64,000 bases of DNA. It comes from Geobacteraceae bacterium GWC2_55_20. GTDB lineage: Bacteria > Desulfobacterota > Desulfuromonadia > Geobacterales > Pseudopelobacteraceae. The translations under genes were made by a program, and so were the position numbers. The notes beneath the pieces were generated by a model. That model saw nothing but the letters and a program-made list of their open reading frames with translations, did not search any database and was not told where the DNA came from. The DNA is taken from assembly GCA_001802125.1 (NCBI GenBank), contig MGZK01000149.1, positions 24,046 to 88,045 on the forward strand, written 5' to 3'. Shown piece by piece: positions 1-8,665 of the stretch (the stretch's first letter is position 1; each line of letters starts with the position of its first letter).

Positions 1-22
1 AGAATTCTCGACGATTCATCAT
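1..22 (-). CDS. Start of a minus-strand gene running off the left edge
   Basis: An ATG overlaps the stop of the tetrahaem cytochrome gene in an ATGA arrangement, and the frame stays open to the window edge (MMNRREF). The 4-base overlap suggests a translationally coupled partner of that cytochrome. Only seven residues are visible, so no function can be assigned. Confidence 0.4.
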
Positions 23-507
23 GACTTTGCCTCCCGCTTCTGGTTCATCGCTTTCGGATTATGCGGGATGTGACACAGCACGCATTCAGCCGAAGGATAA
101 TGTTTTTCCGGGTCAATTCCCGGGATGCCCCCACGTAGCGTTCCTTTATAGGGAAGATACGCATGACAGCGTATGCACAGTTTCCTGCTACGATCAATAT
201 TCATACCGAGCGGATCCTCGGGATGGTCATAATTGGGGCCATGGCAATTCTCGCAACTGATCGAGGCATGCACCGATTTTATGATTTCATCATGTTTTTC
301 CTTGTGGCACCCGGCACAGATTCTTGCGGTTTTGTACTTAACCCGGACGCTCTTCCACTCCGCCTCATTTGACTTGCGATGCCAGCCATACATGTACCCC
401 CGCTCGTAAACGCCAAAGTCATCCGGCACAACCAGCACTCTGGTCATCAGAATGCCACATACCACTACCAGAACAATAAGCAATGGACGCCAAACATGGT
501 TTTTCAT
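19..507 (-). CDS. Membrane-anchored tetrahaem c-type cytochrome
   Basis: The 162-residue product has one N-terminal hydrophobic segment (about residues 6-26) and then a periplasmic-type region with four CXXCH haem sites (CAGCH, CENCH, CIRCH and CVLCH, at about residues 64, 85, 111 and 142). This is a small anchored electron carrier between the quinone pool and periplasmic or outer partners. The ATG start is preferred to a GTG two codons upstream because GGGAG lies seven bases before the ATG but only one base before the GTG. It is divergent from the heptahaem cytochrome gene, with a 280-base shared control region, and overlaps a following gene by ATGA. It could be one subunit of a quinol oxidoreductase complex; the exact family was not recognised. 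Confidence 0.8.
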   Translation of the reverse strand: MKNHVWRPLLIVLVVVCGILMTRVLVVPDDFGVYERGYMYGWHRKSNEAEWKSVRVKYKTARICAGCHKEKHDEIIKSVHASISCENCHGPNYDHPEDPLGMNIDRSRKLCIRCHAYLPYKGTLRGGIPGIDPEKHYPSAECVLCHIPHNPKAMNQKREAKS

Positions 508-642
508 TTTCACACTCCCGTCAACTCACTTGCTTAATGAGATTAACTGTCGCCTATTGTAAACTACTTATAACATGCTATTTTTTAGAACAGCGTTAAT
601 GTTATCATCCAGCCATTTTTTGTCAACTGCCCTCACATAATC

Positions 643-671
643 TTGACTTGTTTTCTAGGCTAGTGTTAAAT
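643..671 (+). promoter_or_regulatory. Candidate sigma-70 promoter for the ImcH-type cytochrome
   Basis: TTGACT and TTAAAT are separated by 17 bases, about 115 bases upstream of the cytochrome start. The -35 is good (5/6) and the -10 is weak (4/6). A second TTGACA at about 686 lacks a well-spaced -10. Confidence 0.35.
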
Positions 672-699
672 CATTTGAAAAGTATTTGACAGACCATAC

Positions 700-719
700 G
701 GGCATAATGTAGCATGCCC
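700..719. promoter_or_regulatory. Inverted repeat, possible operator
   Basis: GGGCAT and ATGCCC form a perfect 6-base dyad around an 8-base centre, between the candidate promoter and the cytochrome start. There is no T-run, so it is more like a protein-binding site than a terminator. Function is inferred only from position. Confidence 0.25.
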
Positions 720-787
720 AGCCTTCCGATCACTTATATTATCGATTTAGCTGGTTATTAACATTTATCAAGAGGAGTTTTAAGCGC

Positions 788-2344
788 ATGGCCATTCGTA
801 AATCTGCCGGGTACGCCTGGAACATGATCAGTCTTATCGGTATTATCCTGGCTCTAACCGCCACTGCGCTAATCATCGCCTTTACGGCAATGGAGCTGAT
901 AACCGGCATAGAACATCCTTACCTGGGAATCATGACCTACTTCATTTTCCCGGGCATGCTCATCTTCGGCCTTTTGCTTGTTCCAATCGGAGCCTGGAGG
1001 GTTCGCAACCAACGGCGCAAAGCGGTTTTGGATGGAATGTTGTCGCTTGAAGAGGAGATACCCCCATTTCCCCGCCTTGATCTGAACGATCCTGCCCGCC
1101 GCCGTATGGTTATTTTCTTTGTCCTGGCAACAGTGGTTTTTTTCGTGGTTGTCTCGGTTGCCTCAATCAAGGGATTTGAATTCACCGAATCGCCAACTTT
1201 CTGCGGCGAACTCTGCCATACGGTTATGGAACCCGAGCATACCGCCTGGCAGAACTCTCCCCATGCCAAGGTCAAATGCGTGGAATGCCACGTCGGCCCG
1301 GGCGCCGACTGGTATGTCAAAGCCAAGATTTCCGGTCTGCGTCAGGTGTGGGTAGTTTTGAACAAAGCCTGGCCGACACCTATCCACACGCCGATCGAGC
1401 ATCTGCGCCCGGCCCGGGGCACCTGTGAGCATTGCCACTGGCCGGAGAAATTTTACGCCGGGCGCCAGAAGGTATTCTATCACTATGCTCCAAATGAAGA
1501 GAACTCTCCGAGGGAGACCAACATGCTGATCAAGATCGGCGGCTCTCCCAAAACACCGAATGCCATGGGTATTCACTGGCATATCGGTCGCGAAGTAACC
1601 TTTATTGCAGGTGATGTTAAACGGCTTACCATCCCGTATGTCGCGGTAAAAGGCGACGACGGTAAAATCACCGAGTACATGGACACGGAAAAACAGCTTA
1701 CCAAAGACGAGATCGCAAAGGCTAAAAAGCGTCTGATGGACTGCACCGATTGCCATAACCGTCCAACCCACATCTACCACTCTCCGGATGTGGAGATGGA
1801 CCTGCACTTTGTTTCCAACAAGATCGACAGAAAGCTGCCATATGTAAAAAAGGTCGCTGTTGAACTGCTAAGCCGTCCATACAAGTCCAAGGAAGAGGCT
1901 TTCACCTCAATTACATCCGAACTGCCAGCCTATTATGCCAAGAACTACCCGAAGATTGCCCAGGAAAAGGGAGCAGCCATCACCCAGGCGGTTGAACAGG
2001 TCAAGGACATCTATTCACGCAACTTCTTCCCGGAAATGAAGGTACAGTGGAACACCTATCCGAACCATATCGGGCACTTCTACACTCCGGGCTGTTTCCG
2101 CTGTCATGATGGAAAACATAAGACCGCCTCAGGTAAAGTAATCTCCAAGGACTGCAAATTGTGTCATGAGGTGTTGAGCCAGACACAGGAAAACATCCCG
2201 GCCGGTGCAAAGGTAACTGATTTTGTCCATCCCGTTGATATCGGCGATGAACTGAACAAAACCAATTGCAGCGAATGTCACTCCGCACCTGATCATGGTC
2301 AAGCGGCTGCCGGCCTTAGCGCCGGTGGCGGTAAAAATCATTAG
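788..2344 (+). CDS. imcH: Inner-membrane heptahaem NapC/NirT-family cytochrome, ImcH-like
   Basis: The 518-residue protein has three hydrophobic segments (about 13-35, 47-70 and 106-124) followed by a periplasmic domain with seven haem-binding sites: CGELCH at 139 and CXXCH at 164, 213, 319, 436, 456 and 494. This layout matches ImcH of Geobacter, a quinol-oxidising inner-membrane cytochrome needed for respiration to high-potential acceptors. The first site is CX3CH rather than CX2CH, so ligation there may differ. The start follows an AGGAG ribosome site, and a strong terminator follows the gene, so it is probably monocistronic. A different NapC/NirT cytochrome is possible, but the haem and membrane-segment count favours ImcH. 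Confidence 0.75.
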   Translation: MAIRKSAGYAWNMISLIGIILALTATALIIAFTAMELITGIEHPYLGIMTYFIFPGMLIFGLLLVPIGAWRVRNQRRKAVLDGMLSLEEEIPPFPRLDLNDPARRRMVIFFVLATVVFFVVVSVASIKGFEFTESPTFCGELCHTVMEPEHTAWQNSPHAKVKCVECHVGPGADWYVKAKISGLRQVWVVLNKAWPTPIHTPIEHLRPARGTCEHCHWPEKFYAGRQKVFYHYAPNEENSPRETNMLIKIGGSPKTPNAMGIHWHIGREVTFIAGDVKRLTIPYVAVKGDDGKITEYMDTEKQLTKDEIAKAKKRLMDCTDCHNRPTHIYHSPDVEMDLHFVSNKIDRKLPYVKKVAVELLSRPYKSKEEAFTSITSELPAYYAKNYPKIAQEKGAAITQAVEQVKDIYSRNFFPEMKVQWNTYPNHIGHFYTPGCFRCHDGKHKTASGKVISKDCKLCHEVLSQTQENIPAGAKVTDFVHPVDIGDELNKTNCSECHSAPDHGQAAAGLSAGGGKNH

Positions 2345-2354
2345 CGACTACGTT

Positions 2355-2386
2355 AAAGGCCCCGAAGAATACTTCGGGGCCTTTTT
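2355..2386 (+). terminator. Rho-independent terminator after imcH
   Basis: A perfect 13-base-pair GC-rich stem (AAAGGCCCCGAAG with its complement) closes a 4-base AATA loop and is followed by a T-run, about ten bases after the cytochrome stop codon. Confidence 0.93.
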
Positions 2387-2414
2387 CTAACTTAACTGTA
2401 TTTAAATTCTCAGG

Positions 2415-2579
2415 CTATAACTCCTCAAATGTCTCTGTATCTTTATCCGCATCCTCGACGACTTCGCACTCTCCATCAGCCGCATCATCCATAAAGTCTT
2501 TCAGGAACAGACGATTATCATCGATTGTTTTTTTGACATCACCCAGCAGCTTGTCAAGATCATCAGGAATCATTGACAT
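2415..2579 (-). CDS. Small acidic protein of unknown function (54 aa)
   Basis: A complete frame encodes MSMIPDDLDKLLGDV followed by an Asp/Glu-rich C-terminal half ending FEEL. An AGGAG site lies five bases before the ATG, and the gene begins eight bases after the end of trxB on the same strand, so it is probably cotranscribed with it. There is a single Cys near residue 38 and no membrane segment or known motif. The strong ribosome site and tight spacing argue for a real gene. Confidence 0.6.
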   Translation of the reverse strand: MSMIPDDLDKLLGDVKKTIDDNRLFLKDFMDDAADGECEVVEDADKDTETFEEL

Positions 2580-2587
2580 GACAACTC

Positions 2588-3652
<1,065 letters not shown>

Positions 3653-3660
3653 TTAAATAT

Positions 3661-4866
3661 ATGCCCCTGACTGACCTGATTTACGATGCATATGACCGGC
3701 TCAAAAAGCGGGTTCGCCGCAGCGAGTTGATCTATTCGCATTACTATACCGAACAACTGGGAATTCCACTGTATTTCAAGTGCGAAAACCTGCAGAGAAC
3801 TGGCTCCTTCAAAATCAGGGGGGCGCTCAACTTCATGACCTCCCAGTCCCGCGAAAAGCTTGTCAATGGAGTAATTACAGCTTCTGCCGGCAACCATGCT
3901 CAAGGAGTTGCCTTCTCGGCAGATCTGTTGGGGGTTGCCGCGACGGTTTATATGCCGGAGATCACTCCACCTCAGAAAGTTCAGGCGACACGCGATTACG
4001 GCGCCGAGGTGGTTTTGACCGGCCGCAACTTCGACGAAGCCTGCGCGGCTGCACTGACAGCCCAGAAGAACAATGGAGCCCTGTTCGTACACCCGTTTGA
4101 TGACGAGCTGGTCATGGCGGGGCAAGGGACAATTGCATTGGAGATACTCGAGGAGTTGCCGGATGTTCGCAACCTGATAATCCCGGTCGGGGGTGGCGGC
4201 CTGATTGCCGGCATGGCCGCCGCGATCCGAGATAAAGCGCCACATGTCAGAATCATCGGCGTGGAATCCGTAGCGGCGCCTTCAATGTCTGCGTCTTTTG
4301 CATCAGGCAAACCAACAGAGAAGCCGGTCAGCGTCACTCTGGCGGATGGCATTGCAGTAAAGCTGCCTGGTTCCCGAACGGTGCCGATTATCTGCGATCT
4401 CGTTGACGAGATAGTCATGGTTGAAGAGGAAGAAATCGCCCTGGCGATTGTTTCACTGTTGGAAAAGACCAAGATGCTGGTTGAGGGAGCGGGGGCGGTC
4501 ACGCTGGCTGCGATACAAAACCGCAGAATACCTGAGATCGAGGGCAAGACCGTGTGCCTGCTTTCTGGCGGCAACATTGATGTGAAAACCATTTCGCAGG
4601 TCGTCGAACGCGGGCTTATCGCCGGTGGGCGCTACCTCAAGCTGACAATTGAGCTGGATGATCATCCCGGTGCGCTGGCTACACTGGCTGAAAACATAGC
4701 TGCCACCCGTGCGAATATTTTTCACATCACCCACGACCGGCGTTCAAAAACTCTGGCAATCGGCAGGACCGATGTTTCGCTGGAACTGGAAACGCGCGGC
4801 TATGAGCACATCAAGGAAATCGTCAGCTATCTGGAAGGGAAAGGCTACAACCTTGCAGTCATGTAA
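3661..4866 (+). CDS. ilvA: Threonine ammonia-lyase with C-terminal ACT domain
   Basis: This PLP enzyme deaminates threonine to 2-oxobutanoate, the first step toward isoleucine. The 401-residue protein has the PLP-lysine motif SFKIRGA (Lys51), the phosphate-binding glycine loop VGGGGLIAG (about 180), and a C-terminal single ACT domain (about 325-401, beginning LKLTIELDDHPGAL) for regulation by an amino acid. The length fits the medium form with one ACT domain rather than long E. coli IlvA. The next gene overlaps its end, so the two are probably cotranscribed. A threonine/serine dehydratase acting in catabolism is the alternative. Confidence 0.92.
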   Translation: MPLTDLIYDAYDRLKKRVRRSELIYSHYYTEQLGIPLYFKCENLQRTGSFKIRGALNFMTSQSREKLVNGVITASAGNHAQGVAFSADLLGVAATVYMPEITPPQKVQATRDYGAEVVLTGRNFDEACAAALTAQKNNGALFVHPFDDELVMAGQGTIALEILEELPDVRNLIIPVGGGGLIAGMAAAIRDKAPHVRIIGVESVAAPSMSASFASGKPTEKPVSVTLADGIAVKLPGSRTVPIICDLVDEIVMVEEEEIALAIVSLLEKTKMLVEGAGAVTLAAIQNRRIPEIEGKTVCLLSGGNIDVKTISQVVERGLIAGGRYLKLTIELDDHPGALATLAENIAATRANIFHITHDRRSKTLAIGRTDVSLELETRGYEHIKEIVSYLEGKGYNLAVM

Positions 4867-6232
4867 CGCAAATACACCTGCAGTGCAGGCGCGGGAGCTG
4901 TTTTCGAAGGGCTGCGCATTACTAAAAACAGGAGACCCGTCCGCAGCCCTGAATTACTTTCTGCGGATTCAAGATCTTGCAGCACCGAACCCGGCAGTCT
5001 TTCTGTATGCAGGTTCCGCTCTGCACGACCTTAGACGATACGATGAAGCCGTTTCCGCTTACCGAAGCGCGCTGCAACTGGATTCAAACATGGGCGAAGC
5101 CCACAACAACCTGGGCAACTCGCTCATGGCACTCGGTCGCTTTGCGGAGGCAACCGAGAGCTTCGAAACCGCCGCCCGCCTGCTGCCGTCATCTCCAGTC
5201 CCATTGACAACACTGGCAACGGCACAACAGGCAACCGGTAAAATCATCGAAGCGGAAATGAGTTGCCGGGAAGCACTGGCTCTCAATCCTGATTTTGCCG
5301 AGGCGCACTGGAACCTCGCACTGAACCTGCTTCTGCAGGGCCGCTATTCCGAAGGATGGCAGGAGTACGAATGGCGTTGGCTCAAAACCGGCTTCACATC
5401 GCCAAGGCTCCATACGGATATTCCGCAATGGGATGGCACCCCGCTTCATGGTCGTACTATCCTGCTGCACGCCGAGCAAGGATTTGGAGATGCGATCCAG
5501 TTCGTTCGCTACGCACCGCTTGTATCGCAACAGGGTGGGACGGTCATACTGGAATGCCATCCGCAGCTGGTTTCGCTTTTTCAGGTAATCGATGGAGTGG
5601 AGCTGGTTATCCCCTTCGGTGCCGCACCGTCAGGCGCAGACTATCAGGCGCCACTACTGTCGTTACCTCGCATTTATAACACCACGCTTGATAACATCCC
5701 GGCCAGGATTCCGTATTTGTATGTACCCCCGGAATACCGCAGAAAATGGTCATCACTCATGTCAGGTTATCGTGACACACGTCGGATCGGGCTGGTATGG
5801 GCCGGCAAGAGCTACCCGGACCCGTTAAGATCCTGCCGATTATCGGATTTTGCCCCGATTGGAGACGTAGACAATGTCATTTTTTTCTCGCTTCAGATCG
5901 GAGAAGAATCGGAACAAGGCGCCTTCCCGCCAGACAAGATGAGATTAATCGATCTGACCGTCAATATTAATGACTTTTCCGACACAGCCGCCTTGATTGA
6001 TCAACTGGACCTGATAATTTCGATCGACACCGCCACAGCCCACCTGGCTGCCGCTCTTGGCAAGCCGACCTGGCTGCTACTCCCGTTTGCGCCGGACTGG
6101 CGCTGGCTGTTACGACGCAATGACTCGCCATGGTATCCGACCATGCGGATTTTTCGACAGAAGCAGCAAGGCAGCGGGTGGGCCAAAGTAATCGAAACCG
6201 TTTCAGCAGCCCTAGAAGATCGCAGTCTGTAA
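4853..6232 (+). CDS. TPR protein with GT9-like glycosyltransferase domain
   Basis: About 459 residues. Four or five tetratricopeptide repeats (about 10-165) lead into a heptosyltransferase-like GT-B domain: an N-terminal half with LLHAEQGFGDAIQFVRY (about 204) and a C-terminal half with RIGLVWAGK and SIDTATAHLAAALGKPTW. The same module is repeated several times in the 2228-residue protein nearby, so this is a single-module paralogue. The start is unsure: TTG at 4853, inside the end of ilvA after an AAGGGAAAGG stretch, is preferred, and GTG at 4883 is possible. It is probably coupled to ilvA and ends at a shared terminator facing flaF. Sugar donor and acceptor are unknown. Confidence 0.82.
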   Translation: MQSCNANTPAVQARELFSKGCALLKTGDPSAALNYFLRIQDLAAPNPAVFLYAGSALHDLRRYDEAVSAYRSALQLDSNMGEAHNNLGNSLMALGRFAEATESFETAARLLPSSPVPLTTLATAQQATGKIIEAEMSCREALALNPDFAEAHWNLALNLLLQGRYSEGWQEYEWRWLKTGFTSPRLHTDIPQWDGTPLHGRTILLHAEQGFGDAIQFVRYAPLVSQQGGTVILECHPQLVSLFQVIDGVELVIPFGAAPSGADYQAPLLSLPRIYNTTLDNIPARIPYLYVPPEYRRKWSSLMSGYRDTRRIGLVWAGKSYPDPLRSCRLSDFAPIGDVDNVIFFSLQIGEESEQGAFPPDKMRLIDLTVNINDFSDTAALIDQLDLIISIDTATAHLAAALGKPTWLLLPFAPDWRWLLRRNDSPWYPTMRIFRQKQQGSGWAKVIETVSAALEDRSL

Positions 6233-6236
6233 AAGC

Positions 6237-6270
6237 AGAAAATCCCTTGAGACGACTCAAAGGATTTTCT
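6237..6270. terminator. Bidirectional terminator between convergent genes
   Basis: AGAAAATCC, a C/A mismatch and TTGAG pair with CTCAA and GGATTTTCT around a 4-base ACGA loop, giving a long stem whose arms end in A- and T-rich stretches on both sides. It lies between the convergent TPR-glycosyltransferase and flaF ends, so it could serve both. Confidence 0.75.
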
Positions 6271-6302
6271 GAAGCTGACGACTATGCAATTGTCAGTGGA
6301 AG

Positions 6303-6683
6303 TTATTGTTCCGGAGTCGTTCTCAGACCAGCGGCAATGTTGAAATCGATATCAATCACAATTGAAAGCTTTTCTTTTTCCGGGAAGGCCAAGACTTCAA
6401 ACAGGCGCTTATCAACAAAGATGCTGAGGTTCAGAATATCTTCCCTAAGATTTTTAGGAAGCGGATTTTCCGGATCAGAAAGCTCCGCCTGAAAAAAACT
6501 CCACACTTTCTGGTTAAACTTTACCGCGTCCAATAACTTTTCGTTACGATCAGCCGCATCCCAGTTTTCCTGTACCTGCTTCAGCATGATTCCAGCACGG
6601 GACAAAACCGAGGCTTCCAGTTCCCTGCCGCTAAGAACTTCTTTCTGCATGGATGTGTAAGCGTTAACGGAGTTTTGATTCAT
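6303..6683 (-). CDS. flaF: Flagellin production regulator FlaF
   Basis: FlaF acts with FlbT in controlling flagellin synthesis and export in alphaproteobacteria. The 126-residue product starts MNQNSVNAYTSMQKEVLSGREL and has the family core: conserved helices, then FNQKVWSFFQAELSDPENPLPKNLRED and LSIFVDKRLFEV. The chosen start gives a 20-base overlap with flbT; an in-frame ATG seven codons upstream has no good ribosome site. With flbT it lies downstream of flagellin, as in classic FlaF/FlbT loci. Recognition is by family pattern only. Confidence 0.85.
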   Translation of the reverse strand: MNQNSVNAYTSMQKEVLSGRELEASVLSRAGIMLKQVQENWDAADRNEKLLDAVKFNQKVWSFFQAELSDPENPLPKNLREDILNLSIFVDKRLFEVLAFPEKEKLSIVIDIDFNIAAGLRTTPEQ

Positions 6684-7062
6684 TGTATAAGAGCTCCTCT
6701 TCATAGGCCACGAGTTTTTTAGTCAACTTCAACGCTTGGTAATACTTGTCGCTCAGGATAGCCTGACTTATCTGTGAAATCAAGTCTTTCATGCTCGGAG
6801 CAGCGCCAAGCAACTCCCGGACCAGTTCCCAGTAAATCGGATGAATCTCGGCGCTACGCTTTTCATCAATGTACATTAGCTGGATAGCCAGATATATACG
6901 ACGGCATGGGGTTGTAGCTTCATGCTCGGATAATATATCCGATTGCCTGAGAATCGGAACATTATTTTCGATCAGAAGATGACTGCTGGAGGCTCCGTTC
7001 TTGATGACGGCGCCGCCAATTATCACTTTTTCATATGGCTTGAGAGTTATTTTGAGTGACAT
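6664..7062 (-). CDS. flbT: Flagellin translation/mRNA-stability regulator FlbT
   Basis: FlbT binds the 5' leader of flagellin mRNA and adjusts its stability and translation to flagellum assembly. The 132-residue protein begins SLKITLKPYEKVIIGGAVIKNG, continues with ILRQSDILSEHEATTPCRRIYLAIQLMYID, and ends with the YYQALKLTKKLVAYEEELL helix, a full-length match to the family pattern. It follows the hypothetical flagellar-locus gene by four bases and overlaps flaF, so the three form one unit downstream of fliC. Its likely target here is the neighbouring flagellin leader. Confidence 0.9.
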   Translation of the reverse strand: MSLKITLKPYEKVIIGGAVIKNGASSSHLLIENNVPILRQSDILSEHEATTPCRRIYLAIQLMYIDEKRSAEIHPIYWELVRELLGAAPSMKDLISQISQAILSDKYYQALKLTKKLVAYEEELLYNESKLR

Positions 7063-7066
7063 GATA

Positions 7067-7690
7067 TCATGGCTGAACCAGCGCCTGGGTAACCTTGCTG
7101 CTGAAATCAGCCAGCTGCGAGGATGTTTTGTCCAGAGTTTGAGATACTTCTTTCAACTGGGTGTCACTGCTGGAAGTCTCAATCAGCGGAACAGAATTCT
7201 GCGAAAGGTTGCCATTCTGGTCCTCGAAAAGCGACTCCCACATATGTTTGATCTTCTCATATACCGGTGGTGGCGGAGGAGGGACCATGAGGCTGATAAG
7301 TTCCTTTCGCAAGGAGTTATACTCCATCAGTCTATCATTTCTCTCCTTGCTGTCAACCGGGAAAGGAGGAAAGTTTTTGATGACTGTCTGAATACTGCTC
7401 TTCATCGAGTCGAGCAGATCCACGGCCTTGTTCAGAGACTCGTTGGTTTCCCGCACCCCTTTTGCCAGTTGGTTGAGGCTGGCATGCATCTGCTCGATGA
7501 CCCGCACGGTATCAAGATTTTTCAGGGCAACTGTCGAACTGACCCGAACCGAGTCCGCTTTGGTGTGATTGTTGTTAGAAACCTGACCTGAAGTATCCTT
7601 ATCCTGACTTCTGGCAGGCATTTGGGTCGGCAGTGGTTGTTTGTATGCATTGCTGGCCATTACGACACTGCTGACTTTAGTTGCGTCCAT
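7067..7690 (-). CDS. Hypothetical flagellar-locus protein with central polyproline run
   Basis: Not recognised. The 207-residue product has a Ser/Thr/Gln-rich N-terminal part, a helical, probably coiled-coil middle (about 55-110), a run of seven prolines near residue 138 (after ISLMV), and a second amphipathic helical region at the C terminus containing LKEVSQTLDKTSSQLADFSSKV. There is no signal peptide or membrane segment. The ATG is chosen over a GTG two codons upstream because AGGAGG lies five bases before it. It sits between fliC and flbT, four bases from flbT, so a role in flagellin handling, such as a chaperone or regulator partner, is likely by context only. Confidence 0.7.
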   Translation of the reverse strand: MDATKVSSVVMASNAYKQPLPTQMPARSQDKDTSGQVSNNNHTKADSVRVSSTVALKNLDTVRVIEQMHASLNQLAKGVRETNESLNKAVDLLDSMKSSIQTVIKNFPPFPVDSKERNDRLMEYNSLRKELISLMVPPPPPPVYEKIKHMWESLFEDQNGNLSQNSVPLIETSSSDTQLKEVSQTLDKTSSQLADFSSKVTQALVQP

Positions 7691-7707
7691 ATCCACCTCC
7701 TGGTTCC

Positions 7708-7743
7708 CTGAAACAAAGCGAGGGAGGCATAGGCCCCCCTCGC
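7708..7743 (-). terminator. Terminator or attenuator after fliC
   Basis: On the minus strand a GC-rich hairpin (GCGAGGG with its complement, one internal mismatch, then GGC/GCC) is followed by TTTGTTT. It lies 41 bases after the flagellin stop and just before the next ribosome site, so it may trim fliC transcripts while allowing partial read-through into the three downstream genes. Confidence 0.65.
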
Positions 7744-7783
7744 GAGTTCAGCAAAACTTGTGCTAATCAGAACTCCCAGGTTT

Positions 7784-8602
7784 CTAGAACAGACGGAGAA
7801 CGGACTGGGCTGCCTGCGAAGAGAGGCTCAGGGCTGTGGTGCCCAGTGACTGACGGGTCTGCAGCATCAGCATGTTGGCGCCTTCATTGTTCATGTCAGC
7901 CAGGGTCAGGCCATCGGCACCTTGCTGCAGCGTGTTGATGACGTTATCCGTGAAATCCTGACGGGTGGTTATGACCGACAGGTTACTGGCCAGAACCGAA
8001 GACTTGGAGCGGAGGGTTGTCAGTGCTGTATCCATGTATGACAGGGAGCTTGCTGCGTTTCCAGCAACGGCCCAGTTAACAACAGCGGAGGTGATACCAA
8101 GAGAAGTGGCATCTGCCTTGAATCCAGCAACGGTAAGCTTGGCATCACCAGCCTTGGGAGCAAACTCGATAGCAAGAGTTCCGTCGGTCAGCAGGTTGGT
8201 ACCGCGATAACCGGAGTCACTGGCCAGGGTCGTGATCTGGCTCTTGATTTGCAGGAACTGGCTCTCGTAAGTCGCCTGCGACAGGGTATCGTTGGTTGCC
8301 ATTGCAGAACTTGCAAGGCCTTTGGCTGCCTGAATCAGGGAGGTGATGGCCTTGATGCCGTTATCGGCGTTCTTGATAGTCTGAACCGCTTCACTCATAC
8401 CGTCTTTACGGTCATTGAGGTCGCTGGCGCGTTCCATGTGGGCCTGTGCCGCAAAGAAGTTGGTCGGGTTGTCCAGTGCGCTGTTGACGCGCTTGCCGCT
8501 GCTCAAACGGTCCTGTGTCTGGCTCAACTGCTGAGATGTTTTCTGGAGAGCAAGAAGGTTGTTCCTCATGCCTGCGGTAAGGGAGATGTCTGAGATTGCC
8601 AT
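7784..8602 (-). CDS. fliC: Flagellin
   Basis: This is the filament subunit exported by the flagellar type III system. The 272-residue protein has the conserved D0/D1 ends: N-terminal MAISDISLTAGMRNNLLAL, LSSGKRVNSALDNPTNFF and IKNADNGIKAI, and C-terminal NMLMLQTRQSLG, ALSLSSQ and final SVLRLF. Only about 70 residues separate the conserved ends, so it is a short, alphaproteobacterial-like flagellin. The ATG follows AAGGAG by seven bases; a longer frame 12 codons upstream lies within the leader. Ser and Thr in the variable centre are candidate O-glycosylation sites for the island's glycosyltransferases, by inference. Confidence 0.95.
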   Translation of the reverse strand: MAISDISLTAGMRNNLLALQKTSQQLSQTQDRLSSGKRVNSALDNPTNFFAAQAHMERASDLNDRKDGMSEAVQTIKNADNGIKAITSLIQAAKGLASSAMATNDTLSQATYESQFLQIKSQITTLASDSGYRGTNLLTDGTLAIEFAPKAGDAKLTVAGFKADATSLGITSAVVNWAVAGNAASSLSYMDTALTTLRSKSSVLASNLSVITTRQDFTDNVINTLQQGADGLTLADMNNEGANMLMLQTRQSLGTTALSLSSQAAQSVLRLF

Positions 8603-8665
8603 GGTGATGCTCCTTTCTGGGGTGTACCGGCATTGCAACCGGTTGCGCTTTCTGCGCTTACTGTC

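Noticed and set aside
1163..1807. Long open frame on the minus strand inside imcH
   Set aside because: It is a shadow of the cytochrome gene, which has seven haem motifs, a ribosome site and a terminator; the minus frame has no motif.
3996..4592. Minus-strand frame of about 200 codons inside ilvA
   Set aside because: Low-complexity Ser/Ala-rich translation antisense to a clear enzyme gene.
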